The notes: a model not told the origin generated them from the sequence alone. Positions 45,813 through 55,006 are shown, counted from the stretch's first letter. The stretch: DNA of 64,000 nucleotides from Actinophytocola oryzae (GCF_004364325.1 NZ_SOCP01000003.1:620001-684000), one strand, 5' to 3'. Translations and numbers: made by a program.

Positions 45813-46927
45813 CGCCCGCCTCCTGCGGTCTGCAACGGGTCGACGAGCAACGGGACGTTGTTCATCCTGAGCACCTGGACGAACGGCGCGATGACCGCCT
45901 CGCACGCGGAGTTGGTGTTGTCGTTGCGCCCACCGGCAGCGAAGATCAGCGAGCAGACGAAGGTCGCCGGGTCGCTGAAGTTGGTGAGGGCGAACGCGCC
46001 GGGCTGCAGGCTGCCGACCGGGTCGTAGTCGTTGTTGAGGTTCGACACCGCGACGGGTGCGCGCTGCAGGAGGTCGGCGAGCGCCTGCCGGTTGTCCGCG
46101 ACCTGCCGCGCCACCTCGGCCAGCCCGGTCAGGTCGGTGCTGAGCTGGTCCCGGTTGTCCCGGACGAAGGTCGCCACGAGCGACGCGACCTGGTCGAGGG
46201 TCTGGAGCACGCCCGCGAGCTGGTCCCGGTTGTCCGCCAGCAGGTCCGCGACCTCGGTGAGCTGCCGGCCGAACGCGTCGACCGCCGCGTCGTTCCGCGC
46301 CAGGTTGGTCACCACCGACTGAAGGTTCCGGACGGTGCCGAACAGGTCCTCGCCGCCGTCGGCCAGCGTGGTCATCGCGGCGGAGGCGTTGCGGATGGTG
46401 TCGTGGAGCTGGTCGCCCTGACCGTCCACGTTGGCCGCCACCGTGTCGAGCGCGCGGCCCAGCGGACCGGTGAGCTCACTCGACGCGGGCCCGAGCTGCG
46501 TGGCGAGCTCGGTCAGCTCGGTGACCGTGGTGTCCCACTCGACCGGGGTCGCGGTGCGCGACTGCGGGATGGTCGCGTCGTCGGGCAGCGCCGGGCCCGT
46601 GGTGTAGGCCGGGGCGAGCTGGACGAACCGGCCGCTGACCATCGTCGGCGCGACGATCGCCGCGCTCGCGCCCTCGGGCACCCGGATCGCCGGGTCGTAG
46701 CGCAGCACTACCTTGACCCGGTCGCGTTCCGCCGTGATCGAGACGATCTCGCCGATCTCGACGCCGAGCACCCGGACCGAGTCGCCCGGGTACAGCGCGG
46801 GAGCCGCGGCGAAGTACGCCGTGATGACCTTGTCCGGCCGGGCCGTGGTGAGCAGCGTGGCCGCCGCGCCGGCGACCAGCGCCAGGGCCACGGCGACCGC
46901 GAGCGTGGTGTGGTTGAGCAGTCTCAT
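45809..46927 (-). CDS. mceD: MCE family protein, MceD position
   Basis: 372 aa from ATG 46927. Signal anchor (HTTLAVAVALALVAGAAATLL), Mce domain (about 35-115: LYPGDSVRVLGVEIGEIVSI, VSGRFVQLAPAY), long alpha-helical tube segment and C-terminal domain with Cys pair (FVCSLIF, SACEAVIAPF). Overlaps mceC and mceE by 4 nt each. Confidence 0.9.
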   Translation of the reverse strand: MRLLNHTTLAVAVALALVAGAAATLLTTARPDKVITAYFAAAPALYPGDSVRVLGVEIGEIVSITAERDRVKVVLRYDPAIRVPEGASAAIVAPTMVSGRFVQLAPAYTTGPALPDDATIPQSRTATPVEWDTTVTELTELATQLGPASSELTGPLGRALDTVAANVDGQGDQLHDTIRNASAAMTTLADGGEDLFGTVRNLQSVVTNLARNDAAVDAFGRQLTEVADLLADNRDQLAGVLQTLDQVASLVATFVRDNRDQLSTDLTGLAEVARQVADNRQALADLLQRAPVAVSNLNNDYDPVGSLQPGAFALTNFSDPATFVCSLIFAAGGRNDNTNSACEAVIAPFVQVLRMNNVPLLVDPLQTAGGGR

Positions 46928-47931
46928 GGGCCCAGCGCCTTCAGCACGTCGGGGAGCAGGGGGGCGAGGTTCGTCGGGGGCAGGTTGGGGATGTACCCGT
47001 AGAACCACGGGCCGCCGCCGACCGACTCGCCGAGGGAGCCGGTGTAGGCGTTGAGGCCCTGGATCACCGAGCCCAGCAGGTGGTCGTCGGCGTTGAGGAG
47101 GTCGAGCACGCCCTGGAGCTGCTGGAGCGCCGGTTCGAGCTGTCGCTGGTTGTCGTGCACCAGGCCGGTGAGCTGGTCGAGCAGCGTGGCGGTGCTGGTC
47201 AGCAGCTGGCTGATCACGGTGCGGTGCCGGTTCAGCTCGCCGAGCAGCAGGGTGCCGTCGTCGAACAGCTGGGCCAGCTCGCGGTTGCGCTGGGCGAGCA
47301 CGCCGGTGACCGTGTCGGCGCGTGACAGCAGGTCGCGCAATGCCTGGTCCTGGCCGGCGACGGTCTGCGCGAGGCGGTTGACGCCGTCCAGTGTCGTGCG
47401 CAGCTCGTCCGGGGTGTCCTTCAGCGTGTCGGCGACGGTGTCCAGCGCCTCGGCCAGCCGGCCGGTGTCGAGCTGTTCGGTGTGCTGGGTCACCTGGCCG
47501 AGGATCGCGGCGAGGTCGTAGGGCGAGCTGGTGCGGTCCAGCGGGATCTCCGCGCCCGGCGCGAGTCGCCCGGTCCCCTCGGGCAGGACGGCGAGGAACC
47601 TCACGCCGAGCGGGGTGGCGGTCTTGATCGCCGCGCCGGTCCGCGCACCGAGGTTGCCGGGCTCCGCCACGGTGAAGCCGACCTTGACGTGGCCGCGCGC
47701 CAGCGCGACGGACTCGACCTCGCCGACCGTGAGGCCGCCGATGCGCACGTCCGCGCCGACGGACAGGCCGCCCGCCTCGGCGAACCACGCCGAGTACGCG
47801 ACGCTGGTCAGCGCCCGGTAGAGCGAGCCGGAGGACAGCGCCAGCACGAGTAGTGCCACCACCGCCAGCACGCCCACGATGCCGACCTTGCGCGGGTCGC
47901 GTTCCCGGAACCGCTTCTTCGTGTTCAGCAT
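46924..47931 (-). CDS. mceC: MCE family protein, MceC position
   Basis: 335 aa from ATG 47931. Basic N terminus (NTKKRFRERDPRKVG), transmembrane anchor (IVGVLAVVALLVLALSSGSL), Mce domain (about 45-120: LSVGADVRIGGLTVGEVESV; PLGVRFLAVLP), helical tube region and tail ending PPTNLAPLLPDVLKALGP. Its start overlaps mceB by 7 nt. Confidence 0.9.
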   Translation of the reverse strand: MLNTKKRFRERDPRKVGIVGVLAVVALLVLALSSGSLYRALTSVAYSAWFAEAGGLSVGADVRIGGLTVGEVESVALARGHVKVGFTVAEPGNLGARTGAAIKTATPLGVRFLAVLPEGTGRLAPGAEIPLDRTSSPYDLAAILGQVTQHTEQLDTGRLAEALDTVADTLKDTPDELRTTLDGVNRLAQTVAGQDQALRDLLSRADTVTGVLAQRNRELAQLFDDGTLLLGELNRHRTVISQLLTSTATLLDQLTGLVHDNQRQLEPALQQLQGVLDLLNADDHLLGSVIQGLNAYTGSLGESVGGGPWFYGYIPNLPPTNLAPLLPDVLKALGP

Positions 47932-48932
47932 CGCGGCACGTCCCCGCTGTTGATGAAAGGCGTGGTGATCCGGCCCGCCGGTGTCGTGAACCGCAGCTGC
48001 ACGCCGCACACGTAGAACTGGAAGGCGCTCTGGTTGGCGCCGAGGCGGCCGAGCGGGATGTAGTAGCCGGGCAGGCGGCGGATGAGGTTGTCCAGCGCCG
48101 CCTGGTCGGCGTTGATCGTGCGCGAGAACGCGCCGAGCTGGGTGATCGTGCCCTGGATGTCCGGGCGCTGCTCTGCCAGCAGGCCGCCGAGCGAGGTGGT
48201 GAGGCCGTTGATGTCCGCCAGCGAGCCACCGATCCGTTCCCGGTCTTCGGCGAGGCCGCTGACCAGCGTCCGCAGGGTGACGATCGTGTCGGTGAGCTCC
48301 GGCGCACGCTGGACGAGGGTCTCCAGCACCGTGTTGAGCTGGGTGACGACGTCGCTGATCAGCGTGCCGTGGTCGGCGAGCGTGGTGGTGACCGAGCCGA
48401 GGTCGGCGAGCAGGCCCTCGACCGCGCCGCCCTGTCCCTGCAGGACCGCGATCAACGCGCTGGACAGGCGGTTCACCTGCTCCGGCGCGAGGCCCTGGAA
48501 CAGTGGCGCGAAGCCGTTGTACAGCTCGTCGAGGTCCAGCGCCGGTCTCGTCCGGGACCTCGGGATCGTGCCGTCCGGCGGCAGGGCGGGCCCCGGGCCG
48601 GGGCCGAGCTGGAGGTACCGGTCGCCGACCAGGTTCTTGTAGCGGACCACCGCGGTGCTGCCGGTGGTCAGCGGTATCCGCGTGCCGACGGTGAACGTGA
48701 CCCGGATCGTGTTGTCCGGCAGGAGCTCGGTCTCCTCGACGCGTCCGACGTCGACACCGGCCGCCCGGACCACGCTGGCAGTCCGCATACCGGAGATGTC
48801 CTCGAAGACCGCGTGGTAGGTCGTGGTCGGCTCGAACCGGAAGCCGCCGAACACCACGACCAGCAGGCCCGTCATCGTGAGGGTGGCGGTGACGAAGGCC
48901 GTGACCTTGAACAGCAACGAGATCCGCTTCAC
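47925..48932 (-). CDS. mceB: MCE family protein, MceB position
   Basis: 335 aa from GTG 48932 (overlaps mceA by 4 nt). N-terminal anchor (LLFKVTAFVTATLTMTGLLVVVFGG), Mce domain (about 38-115: FEDISGMRTASVVRAAGVDV; YKNLVGDRYLQLGPG), helices including LADINGLTTSLGGLL, and a C-terminal FQFYVCGVQLRF segment typical of MceB. Confidence 0.9.
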   Translation of the reverse strand: MKRISLLFKVTAFVTATLTMTGLLVVVFGGFRFEPTTTYHAVFEDISGMRTASVVRAAGVDVGRVEETELLPDNTIRVTFTVGTRIPLTTGSTAVVRYKNLVGDRYLQLGPGPGPALPPDGTIPRSRTRPALDLDELYNGFAPLFQGLAPEQVNRLSSALIAVLQGQGGAVEGLLADLGSVTTTLADHGTLISDVVTQLNTVLETLVQRAPELTDTIVTLRTLVSGLAEDRERIGGSLADINGLTTSLGGLLAEQRPDIQGTITQLGAFSRTINADQAALDNLIRRLPGYYIPLGRLGANQSAFQFYVCGVQLRFTTPAGRITTPFINSGDVPRC

Positions 48933-50107
48933 CGGCCACCGCCCACATAGGGCACCACGGCCGGGCCGAGCAGCATCCGGGCCAGTTCGAGCGGGCTGAC
49001 CACCTCGGTGGTCGTGCGGTTGAAGTCGGGGGTCGTGGTGCCGTCGTCGAACGTGTAGTGCGGCCCGTACGCGACCAGTGCGGGGTAGCACCGGGGCGGC
49101 CCGTCGGCGCCGACCACGGGGTCGTCGAGCCCCTTCTGGTAGCCCTGCTGGCCGGGCAGGAACGTGACGACGCCGTGGATGCCGTTGTACTGGCCGCCAA
49201 CGGCCTCGGTGCTCGCCACGCGCAACGTGTTGACCGTGGCGAACATGCACGGGAACGACGGCGCGTAGTAGGCCAGCAGCTGGGTGGTCGGGCGCATCGT
49301 GTCCAGCAGGTCGACGAGCCTGCGGCCTTGGTCGGCCAGCAGGGCGCGGCCGTCGTCGGAGACGCGCACGAGGCTCAGCAGCAAGGCGTGCAGCCCGGCC
49401 TCCTCGTCCTGGACGGTCTGGCTCAGCGCCGTCGTGTCGTCCGCGATCCGCAGCACGTCCGGCACCACGTCGGCGTAGGTGCCCGCGACCTCCGGCAGCG
49501 TCCGGAGGTCCTGCGCCACCGCGGGCAGCGTGGGGGTGAACCGCGTGAGGTAGGTGTTGAGGTCGCTCAGGAACTCGCCCAGCCGCGACCCGTGACCGCG
49601 CAGCGCGGCGGCGACGGCCCCCAGCGTGGCTTCGAGCCGCGCGGGCTGCACGGTGGTCAGCAGCGCCATCACGCTGTCGAACACCGAGTTGGTCTCCGTG
49701 CCGACGGTCCGCGCGTGGATCACCGCGCCGTCCTCGATGGCGTCCGCGGCCGGTGCCGCCGGTGGCACCAGGTCGACGAACTTCGCGCCGAAGACCGTGG
49801 GGGCGATGATCCGGGCGCTCACGTCGGCCGGCACCGCGTCGGCGTACTCGCGGTCGATCGCGATGCGGATGACCGCCCTGCCGTCCACGGCCTCGACGGC
49901 CCGCACGTCGCCGACCGTGACGCCGTACAGGGTGACGTCCGCCCGGCGGTCCAGCTGCAGCCCGGCGCGGTCGGCGATCACCTCCGCCCGGACGACGGGC
50001 ACGAACGTCTGGTTGTAGCTCCCGACCACGACGTAGGCCGTCAGTCCGAGCACGGCGACGCCCAGGAGCCCGAACAGGCGCGGAGACCGTGGGCCGGGTG
50101 TCGTCAT
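48929..50107 (-). CDS. mceA: MCE family protein, MceA position
   Basis: 392 aa. Anchor helix (LFGLLGVAVLGLTAYVVVGSY), Mce domain (about 40-120: ADRAGLQLDRRADVTLYGVTVGDV; VFGAKFVDLVPP), long helices and a C-terminal domain with FPCMFATVNTLR and GGPPRCYPALVAYG containing two Cys. First Mce subunit, starting 4 bp after yrbEB. Confidence 0.9.
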   Translation of the reverse strand: MTTPGPRSPRLFGLLGVAVLGLTAYVVVGSYNQTFVPVVRAEVIADRAGLQLDRRADVTLYGVTVGDVRAVEAVDGRAVIRIAIDREYADAVPADVSARIIAPTVFGAKFVDLVPPAAPAADAIEDGAVIHARTVGTETNSVFDSVMALLTTVQPARLEATLGAVAAALRGHGSRLGEFLSDLNTYLTRFTPTLPAVAQDLRTLPEVAGTYADVVPDVLRIADDTTALSQTVQDEEAGLHALLLSLVRVSDDGRALLADQGRRLVDLLDTMRPTTQLLAYYAPSFPCMFATVNTLRVASTEAVGGQYNGIHGVVTFLPGQQGYQKGLDDPVVGADGPPRCYPALVAYGPHYTFDDGTTTPDFNRTTTEVVSPLELARMLLGPAVVPYVGGGR

Positions 50108-50111
50108 CGCG

Positions 50112-50954
50112 TCACCTCGAGATGTGCAGGGTGTCGGAGCTTCCGTACAGGACCAGGCTCATGCCGAGGGCGACGAACATGACGCCCACGAGGGACAGCC
50201 GGACTGCGCGGCCCACCGCGTGTCCCACGCCGGCCGGGCCGCCTGCCGCGGTGTAGCCGTAGTAGCAGTGCACCGAGATGATCACCAGTGCCATCACGAG
50301 GACCACGGCGAACGAGCTCAGGATGTCGCTCGGCACGAGGAACGTCTCGAAGTAGTGGTCGTAGGTGCCCGGCGACTGGCCATAGAGGACGGTGGTGGCC
50401 ACGCGGGTCAGCGAGTACGACATCACCAGTGAGATCGCGTACAGCGGGGTCACGGCGACGAGGCCCGCGATCACCCGTGTCGTCACCAGGTAGGGGATCG
50501 AGGGGACCGCCATCACCTCGAGCGCGTCGATCTCCTCGCTGATCCGCATGGCCCCGAGCTCCGCGGTGAACCCGGCGCCCACCGTGGCCACGAGGGCGAT
50601 CCCGGTGACCAGCGGCACGGCGATCCGGGTGTTGACGTAGGCGGAGATGAACCCCAGCAGCGCGTCGATGCCGATGTTCGCCAGCTGCGCGTAGCCCTGG
50701 ACCGCCAGCTCGATGCCCGTGGTCCCGGTGAGGAAGGCGACGATCATCGCCGTCCCGCCGACCATGGCCAACGCTCCCCGGCCGAAGCTCACCGACGCGA
50801 GCTGCCGCAGGATCTCCGTCCGGTAGCGGCGCAGTGCCCGGAAGAACCAGCCGTAGGCCCTGCCGTAGAAGACGACCTGGTAGCCGACGGCGTCCAGGAC
50901 CGCACCCGCCGCGGCGGAGACACGTCGCGGCCAACCGGGAGTCACGTCGGCCAC
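50112..50954 (-). CDS. yrbEB: YrbEB-type Mce ABC permease, first gene of operon
   Basis: 280 aa from GTG 50954. YrbE4B-like: QVVFYGRAYGWFFRALRRYR, FGRGALAMVGGTAMIVAFL, AELGAMRISEEIDALEVMAV, SPGTYDHYFETFLVPSDIL and YYGYTAAGGPAGVGHAVGRAV. Membrane partner of YrbEA. It now opens the operon, with no yrbEA in front. Upstream lie tandem 21-bp repeats and a divergent TetR gene. Confidence 0.9.
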   Translation of the reverse strand: MADVTPGWPRRVSAAAGAVLDAVGYQVVFYGRAYGWFFRALRRYRTEILRQLASVSFGRGALAMVGGTAMIVAFLTGTTGIELAVQGYAQLANIGIDALLGFISAYVNTRIAVPLVTGIALVATVGAGFTAELGAMRISEEIDALEVMAVPSIPYLVTTRVIAGLVAVTPLYAISLVMSYSLTRVATTVLYGQSPGTYDHYFETFLVPSDILSSFAVVLVMALVIISVHCYYGYTAAGGPAGVGHAVGRAVRLSLVGVMFVALGMSLVLYGSSDTLHISR

Positions 50955-51000
50955 GAAGTCACGTCCTCTCGTCGGCGAGCGTGTGACTCTTTTCTGGCAA

Positions 51001-51042
51001 CAACGCTGTGCAGTCGCTTAACAACGCTGTGCATATGCTTAA
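51001..51042. promoter_or_regulatory. tandem 21-bp direct repeats in the mce promoter
   Basis: Units 51001-51021 and 51022-51042, each CAACGCTGTGCA-N3-GCTTAA, agree at 18 of 21 positions and abut exactly, so both present the same helix face. A third partial unit (CACTGT) follows. They lie 47 bp upstream of yrbEB and 143 bp before the TetR start. Binding by that TetR is inferred from position. Confidence 0.65.
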
Positions 51043-51184
51043 CACTGTCGGGTTGCAGTCGTCAAGGCCGACCCCTCCCCCATCCTCAGTGGACGATGGG
51101 TTCCCCGGCTGACACCGTGGTCGACGGCGAGGCGATATCATCGTGAACGCGCTCGTCGGAGCGGATGTGGGAGGTAGGTCGACG

Positions 51185-51835
51185 ATGGTGACACAGCGCC
51201 GGATTGGCGCTCCGGACGCGAAGAACCGCGCCGTCCTGCTGGACGCGGCGGAGCAGCTGATGGTCAACGAGGGCTATGCGGCCGTGACCTCACGACGCGT
51301 CTCCGCCGAGGCGGGGCTCGGGTCCCAGCTGGTGCACTACTACTTCCGCACGATGGACGACCTGTTCCTCGAGATGTTCCGCCGCCGCGCCGAGGAAGGC
51401 CTGCTGCACCAGAAGGAGCTGCTGGACTCGGACCGGCCGCTGCGTGCCCTGTGGGAGTTCAACAACGAGACCGCCGCCACGGCGTTCACGATGGAGATCA
51501 CCTCGCTCGCCAACCACCGCAAGGCGATCCGGGCCGAGGTGGCGCGGTACTCCGAGCTGTTCCGCGCCGCGCAGCTCGAGGTCGCGTCCGCAGTCATGGC
51601 GCACGACCGCGTCCCCGAGGACGTGTGCACGCCGGAGGCGCTCGTCTTCCTCATGACGGCCGTCGCCCGGGTGCGGTCCCTGGAGGACCGCCTCGGTTTC
51701 TCCATGGCCCACGACGAGGCCGTCACCTTCATGGAGCAGCTGCTGGACCGGCTCGAGAGTTACGCGAGCACGACTGCGAAGAAGGCGGGTCGATCGGGCG
51801 CACGACGCGGGTCCGGCGGCCGGGCCACGAGGTGA
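51185..51835 (+). CDS. TetR family regulator of the mce operon (predicted)
   Basis: 216 aa from ATG 51185 with GGGAGG about ten bases upstream. N-terminal HTH: NRAVLLDAAEQLMVNEGYAAVTSRRV then AGLGSQLVHYYFRTMDDLFLEMF (about residues 15-62). Helical ligand domain, then a basic tail (KKAGRSGARRGSGGRATR). Divergent from the mce operon, a placement seen for mycobacterial mce regulators such as Mce3R. It would sense a lipid or sterol derivative; the ligand is unknown. Confidence 0.85.
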   Translation: MVTQRRIGAPDAKNRAVLLDAAEQLMVNEGYAAVTSRRVSAEAGLGSQLVHYYFRTMDDLFLEMFRRRAEEGLLHQKELLDSDRPLRALWEFNNETAATAFTMEITSLANHRKAIRAEVARYSELFRAAQLEVASAVMAHDRVPEDVCTPEALVFLMTAVARVRSLEDRLGFSMAHDEAVTFMEQLLDRLESYASTTAKKAGRSGARRGSGGRATR

Positions 51836-51898
51836 CGCTCGGCGACGGGGTTCGGTGGGTCTCATCGTCGAGTCTCCACAGCGTTCGGTAGTACGCGG

Positions 51899-53482
51899 TC
51901 AGAACACGGTCCCGGCGTCCTCGGCGACGATGCGGTCGAGCGCACGCTCCGCGACGGCGGCGATGGTCATGGACGGGTTGCACGCGGCGGTCGTGCCGGG
52001 CATGAGTGCGCCGTCGAGCACGTACAGCCCGCGGTGGCCGTACACACGGCCTTCCAGGTCGCACACGGAGCCCAGCGACGCGCCGCCCAGCGGGTGCCAG
52101 GTGTTGGGCAGGATCGTCGTGGTGTCGAGCTTCACCGACAGCGGGCCGCCGATGTCGTTGACCCGCTTGGCGATCCGGTTGGCGAGCCGCTGGTCGGCGC
52201 CGGGAACCCAGTTCAGGACCGCATCGTCGCGCAGCGGGTCGTAGGTGAAACGGCCCCGGCCGCTGCTCACGCCGTAGCCGACGAGCATCGTGGTGCGCAG
52301 GTCGGGGAACGGCGGGAGCGAGGCCTGGATGACGGTGTTGGCCAGGGTGGGGTCGTCCCATTCGAGGCTGCCGTAGACCACCGGACCACCCTGCGGTGAG
52401 CCGAAGTCCTCGGCCAGGTTCGTCCAGGTGTAGATCTGGTCGCCGTTGGAGCCCCAGCCCTGGCCGAGCGCGTCGGGCAGGTCCGGGATGAGCCTCTTCC
52501 TGCTCGCCTTCATGAGCAGGCGGTTGGTGCCCGCCGTGCCGGCCGCCATGACGAGCGCGTTCGCGGTGAGGACCTTCTTCTCCAGCACGGTGCCGTCCGT
52601 GGCGATGCGGTCGACGTTGACGAGCCAGCGGCCGTCGCGCGCGAGCTCCACGTCGGTGACGTTGTGCTGCGTCGCGACGGTGCAGTTGCCCGTGGCCTCC
52701 GCGGCGGCCACATAAGTCACGTCGACCGAGTGCTTGCCGCCGTTGTTCACCCCGAGCGCGCAGTCACCGTTGGTGTAGGAGGGTTTCATCTCCCCGCGCA
52801 GCTCGGCGAGCGCGTAGTCCCAGTCGATCGGCATGGGGATCTTCGACAGCGGATAGCCCTGCCGCTGGGTGTTCCGCGCGAACACGCGGGACGGGCGGTA
52901 GGTGGGGCTGTTGACGAGCTCGTCGGGCGCGGTCTCGATCGCCAGCATCCGCGCGACCCGCGGGTAGTAGGTCCGGTCCATCTCGGCGTAGTCGAGCTGT
53001 TCGGGGAAGTGCGTGTTGAACACGTGCTCGGCAGGCTGCAGCGTCATTCCCTGGTAGACCAGGGAACCGCCGCCGACGCCGGCTGCGACGACCTGGATCA
53101 TCCCGTTGCCCACCACCGGTTCCAGCAGGCCGGTGTACTTCTCGAGCGGACCGATGGGCACGTTCGGCAGGAACGGCAGGGGGCTCGCCAGCCCCATCCA
53201 GAACATGCGCTTCTCCGGCGCGGTCGCGTGCGGGAAGGTCTCGGCGTTCGGGCCGGTGGGCCAGCGGATGCCGCGCTCGATCACGTGCACCCTGACGCCG
53301 GCCTGCGCGAGCCGCAGAGCGGTGACCCCACCGCCGAACCCCGAGCCGATCACCACGACGCGGTGCTCCTCGTTCGTGACCGTGGCGCGGCCGGTCGCGG
53401 CACTCGCGGTGGCGGGGAGGAGGGTCAGTCCGGCGGCGGCGGCCGCACCCTTGAGGACGGTACGCCGGCTGAGGTCGGTCAT
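51899..53482 (-). CDS. cholesterol-oxidase-like GMC oxidoreductase, Tat-exported
   Basis: 527 aa. Twin-arginine signal RRTVLKGAAAAAGLTLLP, cleavage near TASAA. FAD motif VVVIGSGFGGGVTALRLAQAG, then VVAAGVGGGSLVYQG, GGKHSVDVTYVAAAEATG, NGDQIYTWTNLA, and C-terminal active-site segments NTWHPLGGASLGSVCD (His) and TAACNPSMTIAAVAER (Asn). This matches class I cholesterol oxidases of Streptomyces and Rhodococcus, which turn cholesterol into cholest-4-en-3-one plus hydrogen peroxide. Other 3-beta-hydroxysteroid substrates are possible. Confidence 0.85.
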   Translation of the reverse strand: MTDLSRRTVLKGAAAAAGLTLLPATASAATGRATVTNEEHRVVVIGSGFGGGVTALRLAQAGVRVHVIERGIRWPTGPNAETFPHATAPEKRMFWMGLASPLPFLPNVPIGPLEKYTGLLEPVVGNGMIQVVAAGVGGGSLVYQGMTLQPAEHVFNTHFPEQLDYAEMDRTYYPRVARMLAIETAPDELVNSPTYRPSRVFARNTQRQGYPLSKIPMPIDWDYALAELRGEMKPSYTNGDCALGVNNGGKHSVDVTYVAAAEATGNCTVATQHNVTDVELARDGRWLVNVDRIATDGTVLEKKVLTANALVMAAGTAGTNRLLMKASRKRLIPDLPDALGQGWGSNGDQIYTWTNLAEDFGSPQGGPVVYGSLEWDDPTLANTVIQASLPPFPDLRTTMLVGYGVSSGRGRFTYDPLRDDAVLNWVPGADQRLANRIAKRVNDIGGPLSVKLDTTTILPNTWHPLGGASLGSVCDLEGRVYGHRGLYVLDGALMPGTTAACNPSMTIAAVAERALDRIVAEDAGTVF

Positions 53483-53504
53483 GCGAGGAGTCTAGGAAAA
53501 GCCG

Positions 53505-53534
53505 GTGAGACAAAGAATCACTTGCAGGTCTCAC
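53505..53534. promoter_or_regulatory. inverted repeat operator between cholesterol oxidase and tetR
   Basis: GTGAGAC (53505-53511) / GTCTCAC (53528-53534), perfect 7-bp arms with a 16-bp spacer, in the 70-bp divergent gap. The likely operator of the adjacent TetR for both genes. Confidence 0.6.
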
Positions 53535-53552
53535 TACCCGCCAGTAGGCTCG

Positions 53553-54143
53553 ATGCCGATGTTCAGCCCGCACGGGCGTCCGCGAACGGATGCCTTGCAC
53601 AACAGGGAAAAGATCCTCCGGGTGGCCGACGACGCCTTCCGCGAAGGGTCCGAAGTCGTGCCCCTGGAGGAGATCGCGCGCCGGGCAGGGCTCGGCCGGG
53701 CCACCGTCTACCGGCACTTCCCGGATCGTCAAGCACTCGGACTGGCGGTCACCAAGAGGAAACTGCGCATCATCGTCCGTATCGTCAAAGAGGAGAGCGC
53801 GCGGCACTGCGAGTTCCGCGAGGTCCTCACCACAGTGCTCCGCGCACAGGTCGCCCATCGCCCGCTGGTGCGGTTCTTCCGCGAGCTGCCGGAGCGCTTC
53901 CAGCGCCGCGAGGCCGACGGGCTCGTCGAGCTGATGACTCCCTCGCTGCGCCGTGCGCAGGCAGCCGGCATCGTGCGGCGGCAGGTCGAGCCGGCGGATC
54001 TGCTGCTGGTGTTCCAGATGGTGGAGACGGCGCTGGACATGTCCGCCGACCATCAGGCGGCGAAGCGCATGATCGACGTCATCGTCGACGGTTTCCTGGT
54101 GTGCCCGGGGCATTCCGCGATCGCGTCCACTTCGGACAGCTGA
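53553..54143 (+). CDS. TetR family transcriptional regulator
   Basis: 196 aa from ATG 53553 (ATG 53559 is an alternative). HTH: NREKILRVADDAFREGSEVVPLEEIARRAGLGRATVYRHF (about residues 16-58, quoted in parts), followed by a helical TetR_C domain with LPERFQRREADGLVELM. The G-S-x-V-P-L-E-E-I opening is common in regulators of redox enzymes. It is divergent from the cholesterol-oxidase-like gene and converges on the SDR. It probably represses the oxidase. Confidence 0.8.
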   Translation: MPMFSPHGRPRTDALHNREKILRVADDAFREGSEVVPLEEIARRAGLGRATVYRHFPDRQALGLAVTKRKLRIIVRIVKEESARHCEFREVLTTVLRAQVAHRPLVRFFRELPERFQRREADGLVELMTPSLRRAQAAGIVRRQVEPADLLLVFQMVETALDMSADHQAAKRMIDVIVDGFLVCPGHSAIASTSDS

Positions 54144-54169
54144 GCGACGCGACCGCGGCGGCGCCCTGG

Positions 54170-55006
54170 TCACCTGAGCATGGCGCCCGCGTCCACCGGG
54201 AGCGGGACGCCGGTGACGTACCGGCCCTCGTCGGAGACGAGGAACAGTATCGCGTTGCTGACGTCGACCGCGTCGACCCACGGGATCGGCAGCACGTGCG
54301 CCATCTGCGACAACGGCGCGAAGTCCTCCTGCGTGGGATTGTCCAGGTCCGGCCGGAACATCCGGTAGGTCCAGTCGTTGAGCAGCAGCGGCGTGCTGAC
54401 CTGCGTCGGGTGCACCGAGTTGACGCGGATGTTGTGCTGCCCCAGCTCGACCGCCAGCGAGCGCATCAGGCCGACGACGGCGTGCTTGGCGGACACGTAG
54501 TGCGCGATGTTCGGGTGCGCCCGCAGGCCGCCGACCGAGCTGGTCAGCACGATCGCCCCACCGCGGCCGCCCTCGACGAGGTGCGGAATGGCGACCTTCG
54601 CGGTGTGCCACACCCCGGTCAGGTTGACGTCGATCGTCTCCTGCCAGATGTTCGCCGACATCTTCTCCACGGGGTCTCCGCTCGACCCGATCCCGGCGTT
54701 GGCGAGCACGATGTCCAGCCTGCCCAGCCTGTCGACCCCGTCGTCCACGGCCGCCTTCAGCGCTTCGTGGTCGCGGACGTCGACCTGGGCGGTGACCACG
54801 CGGCGACCCTCCTTCTCGACCAGTGCCGCGGTCTCCGCGAGATCCTCTGGCGTGGCAAGCGGGATCGTCACGCTGTCGAGCTGTGCGCAGACGTCGATCG
54901 CGATGATGTCCGCGCCCTCCTGCGCCAGCCGCACCGCGTGGCTGCGGCCCTGCCCGCGTGCCGCACCGGTGATGAAGGCGACCTTGCCCTCGACTCGTCC
55001 GGGCAT
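54170..55006 (-). CDS. mycofactocin-coupled SDR family oxidoreductase
   Basis: 278 aa. SDR with the TIGR03971 pattern: GAARGQGRSHAVRLAQEGAD, IAIDVCAQLDSV, NAG motif, catalytic Ser in LTSSVGG, YxxxK in YVSAKHA and late HPTQVSTPLL. Members hold a non-exchangeable NAD and pass electrons to mycofactocin; no mycofactocin gene is in this window. It lies 48 bp downstream of the P450 gene on the same strand and likely oxidises an alcohol in the same pathway. Confidence 0.85.
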   Translation of the reverse strand: MPGRVEGKVAFITGAARGQGRSHAVRLAQEGADIIAIDVCAQLDSVTIPLATPEDLAETAALVEKEGRRVVTAQVDVRDHEALKAAVDDGVDRLGRLDIVLANAGIGSSGDPVEKMSANIWQETIDVNLTGVWHTAKVAIPHLVEGGRGGAIVLTSSVGGLRAHPNIAHYVSAKHAVVGLMRSLAVELGQHNIRVNSVHPTQVSTPLLLNDWTYRMFRPDLDNPTQEDFAPLSQMAHVLPIPWVDAVDVSNAILFLVSDEGRYVTGVPLPVDAGAMLR

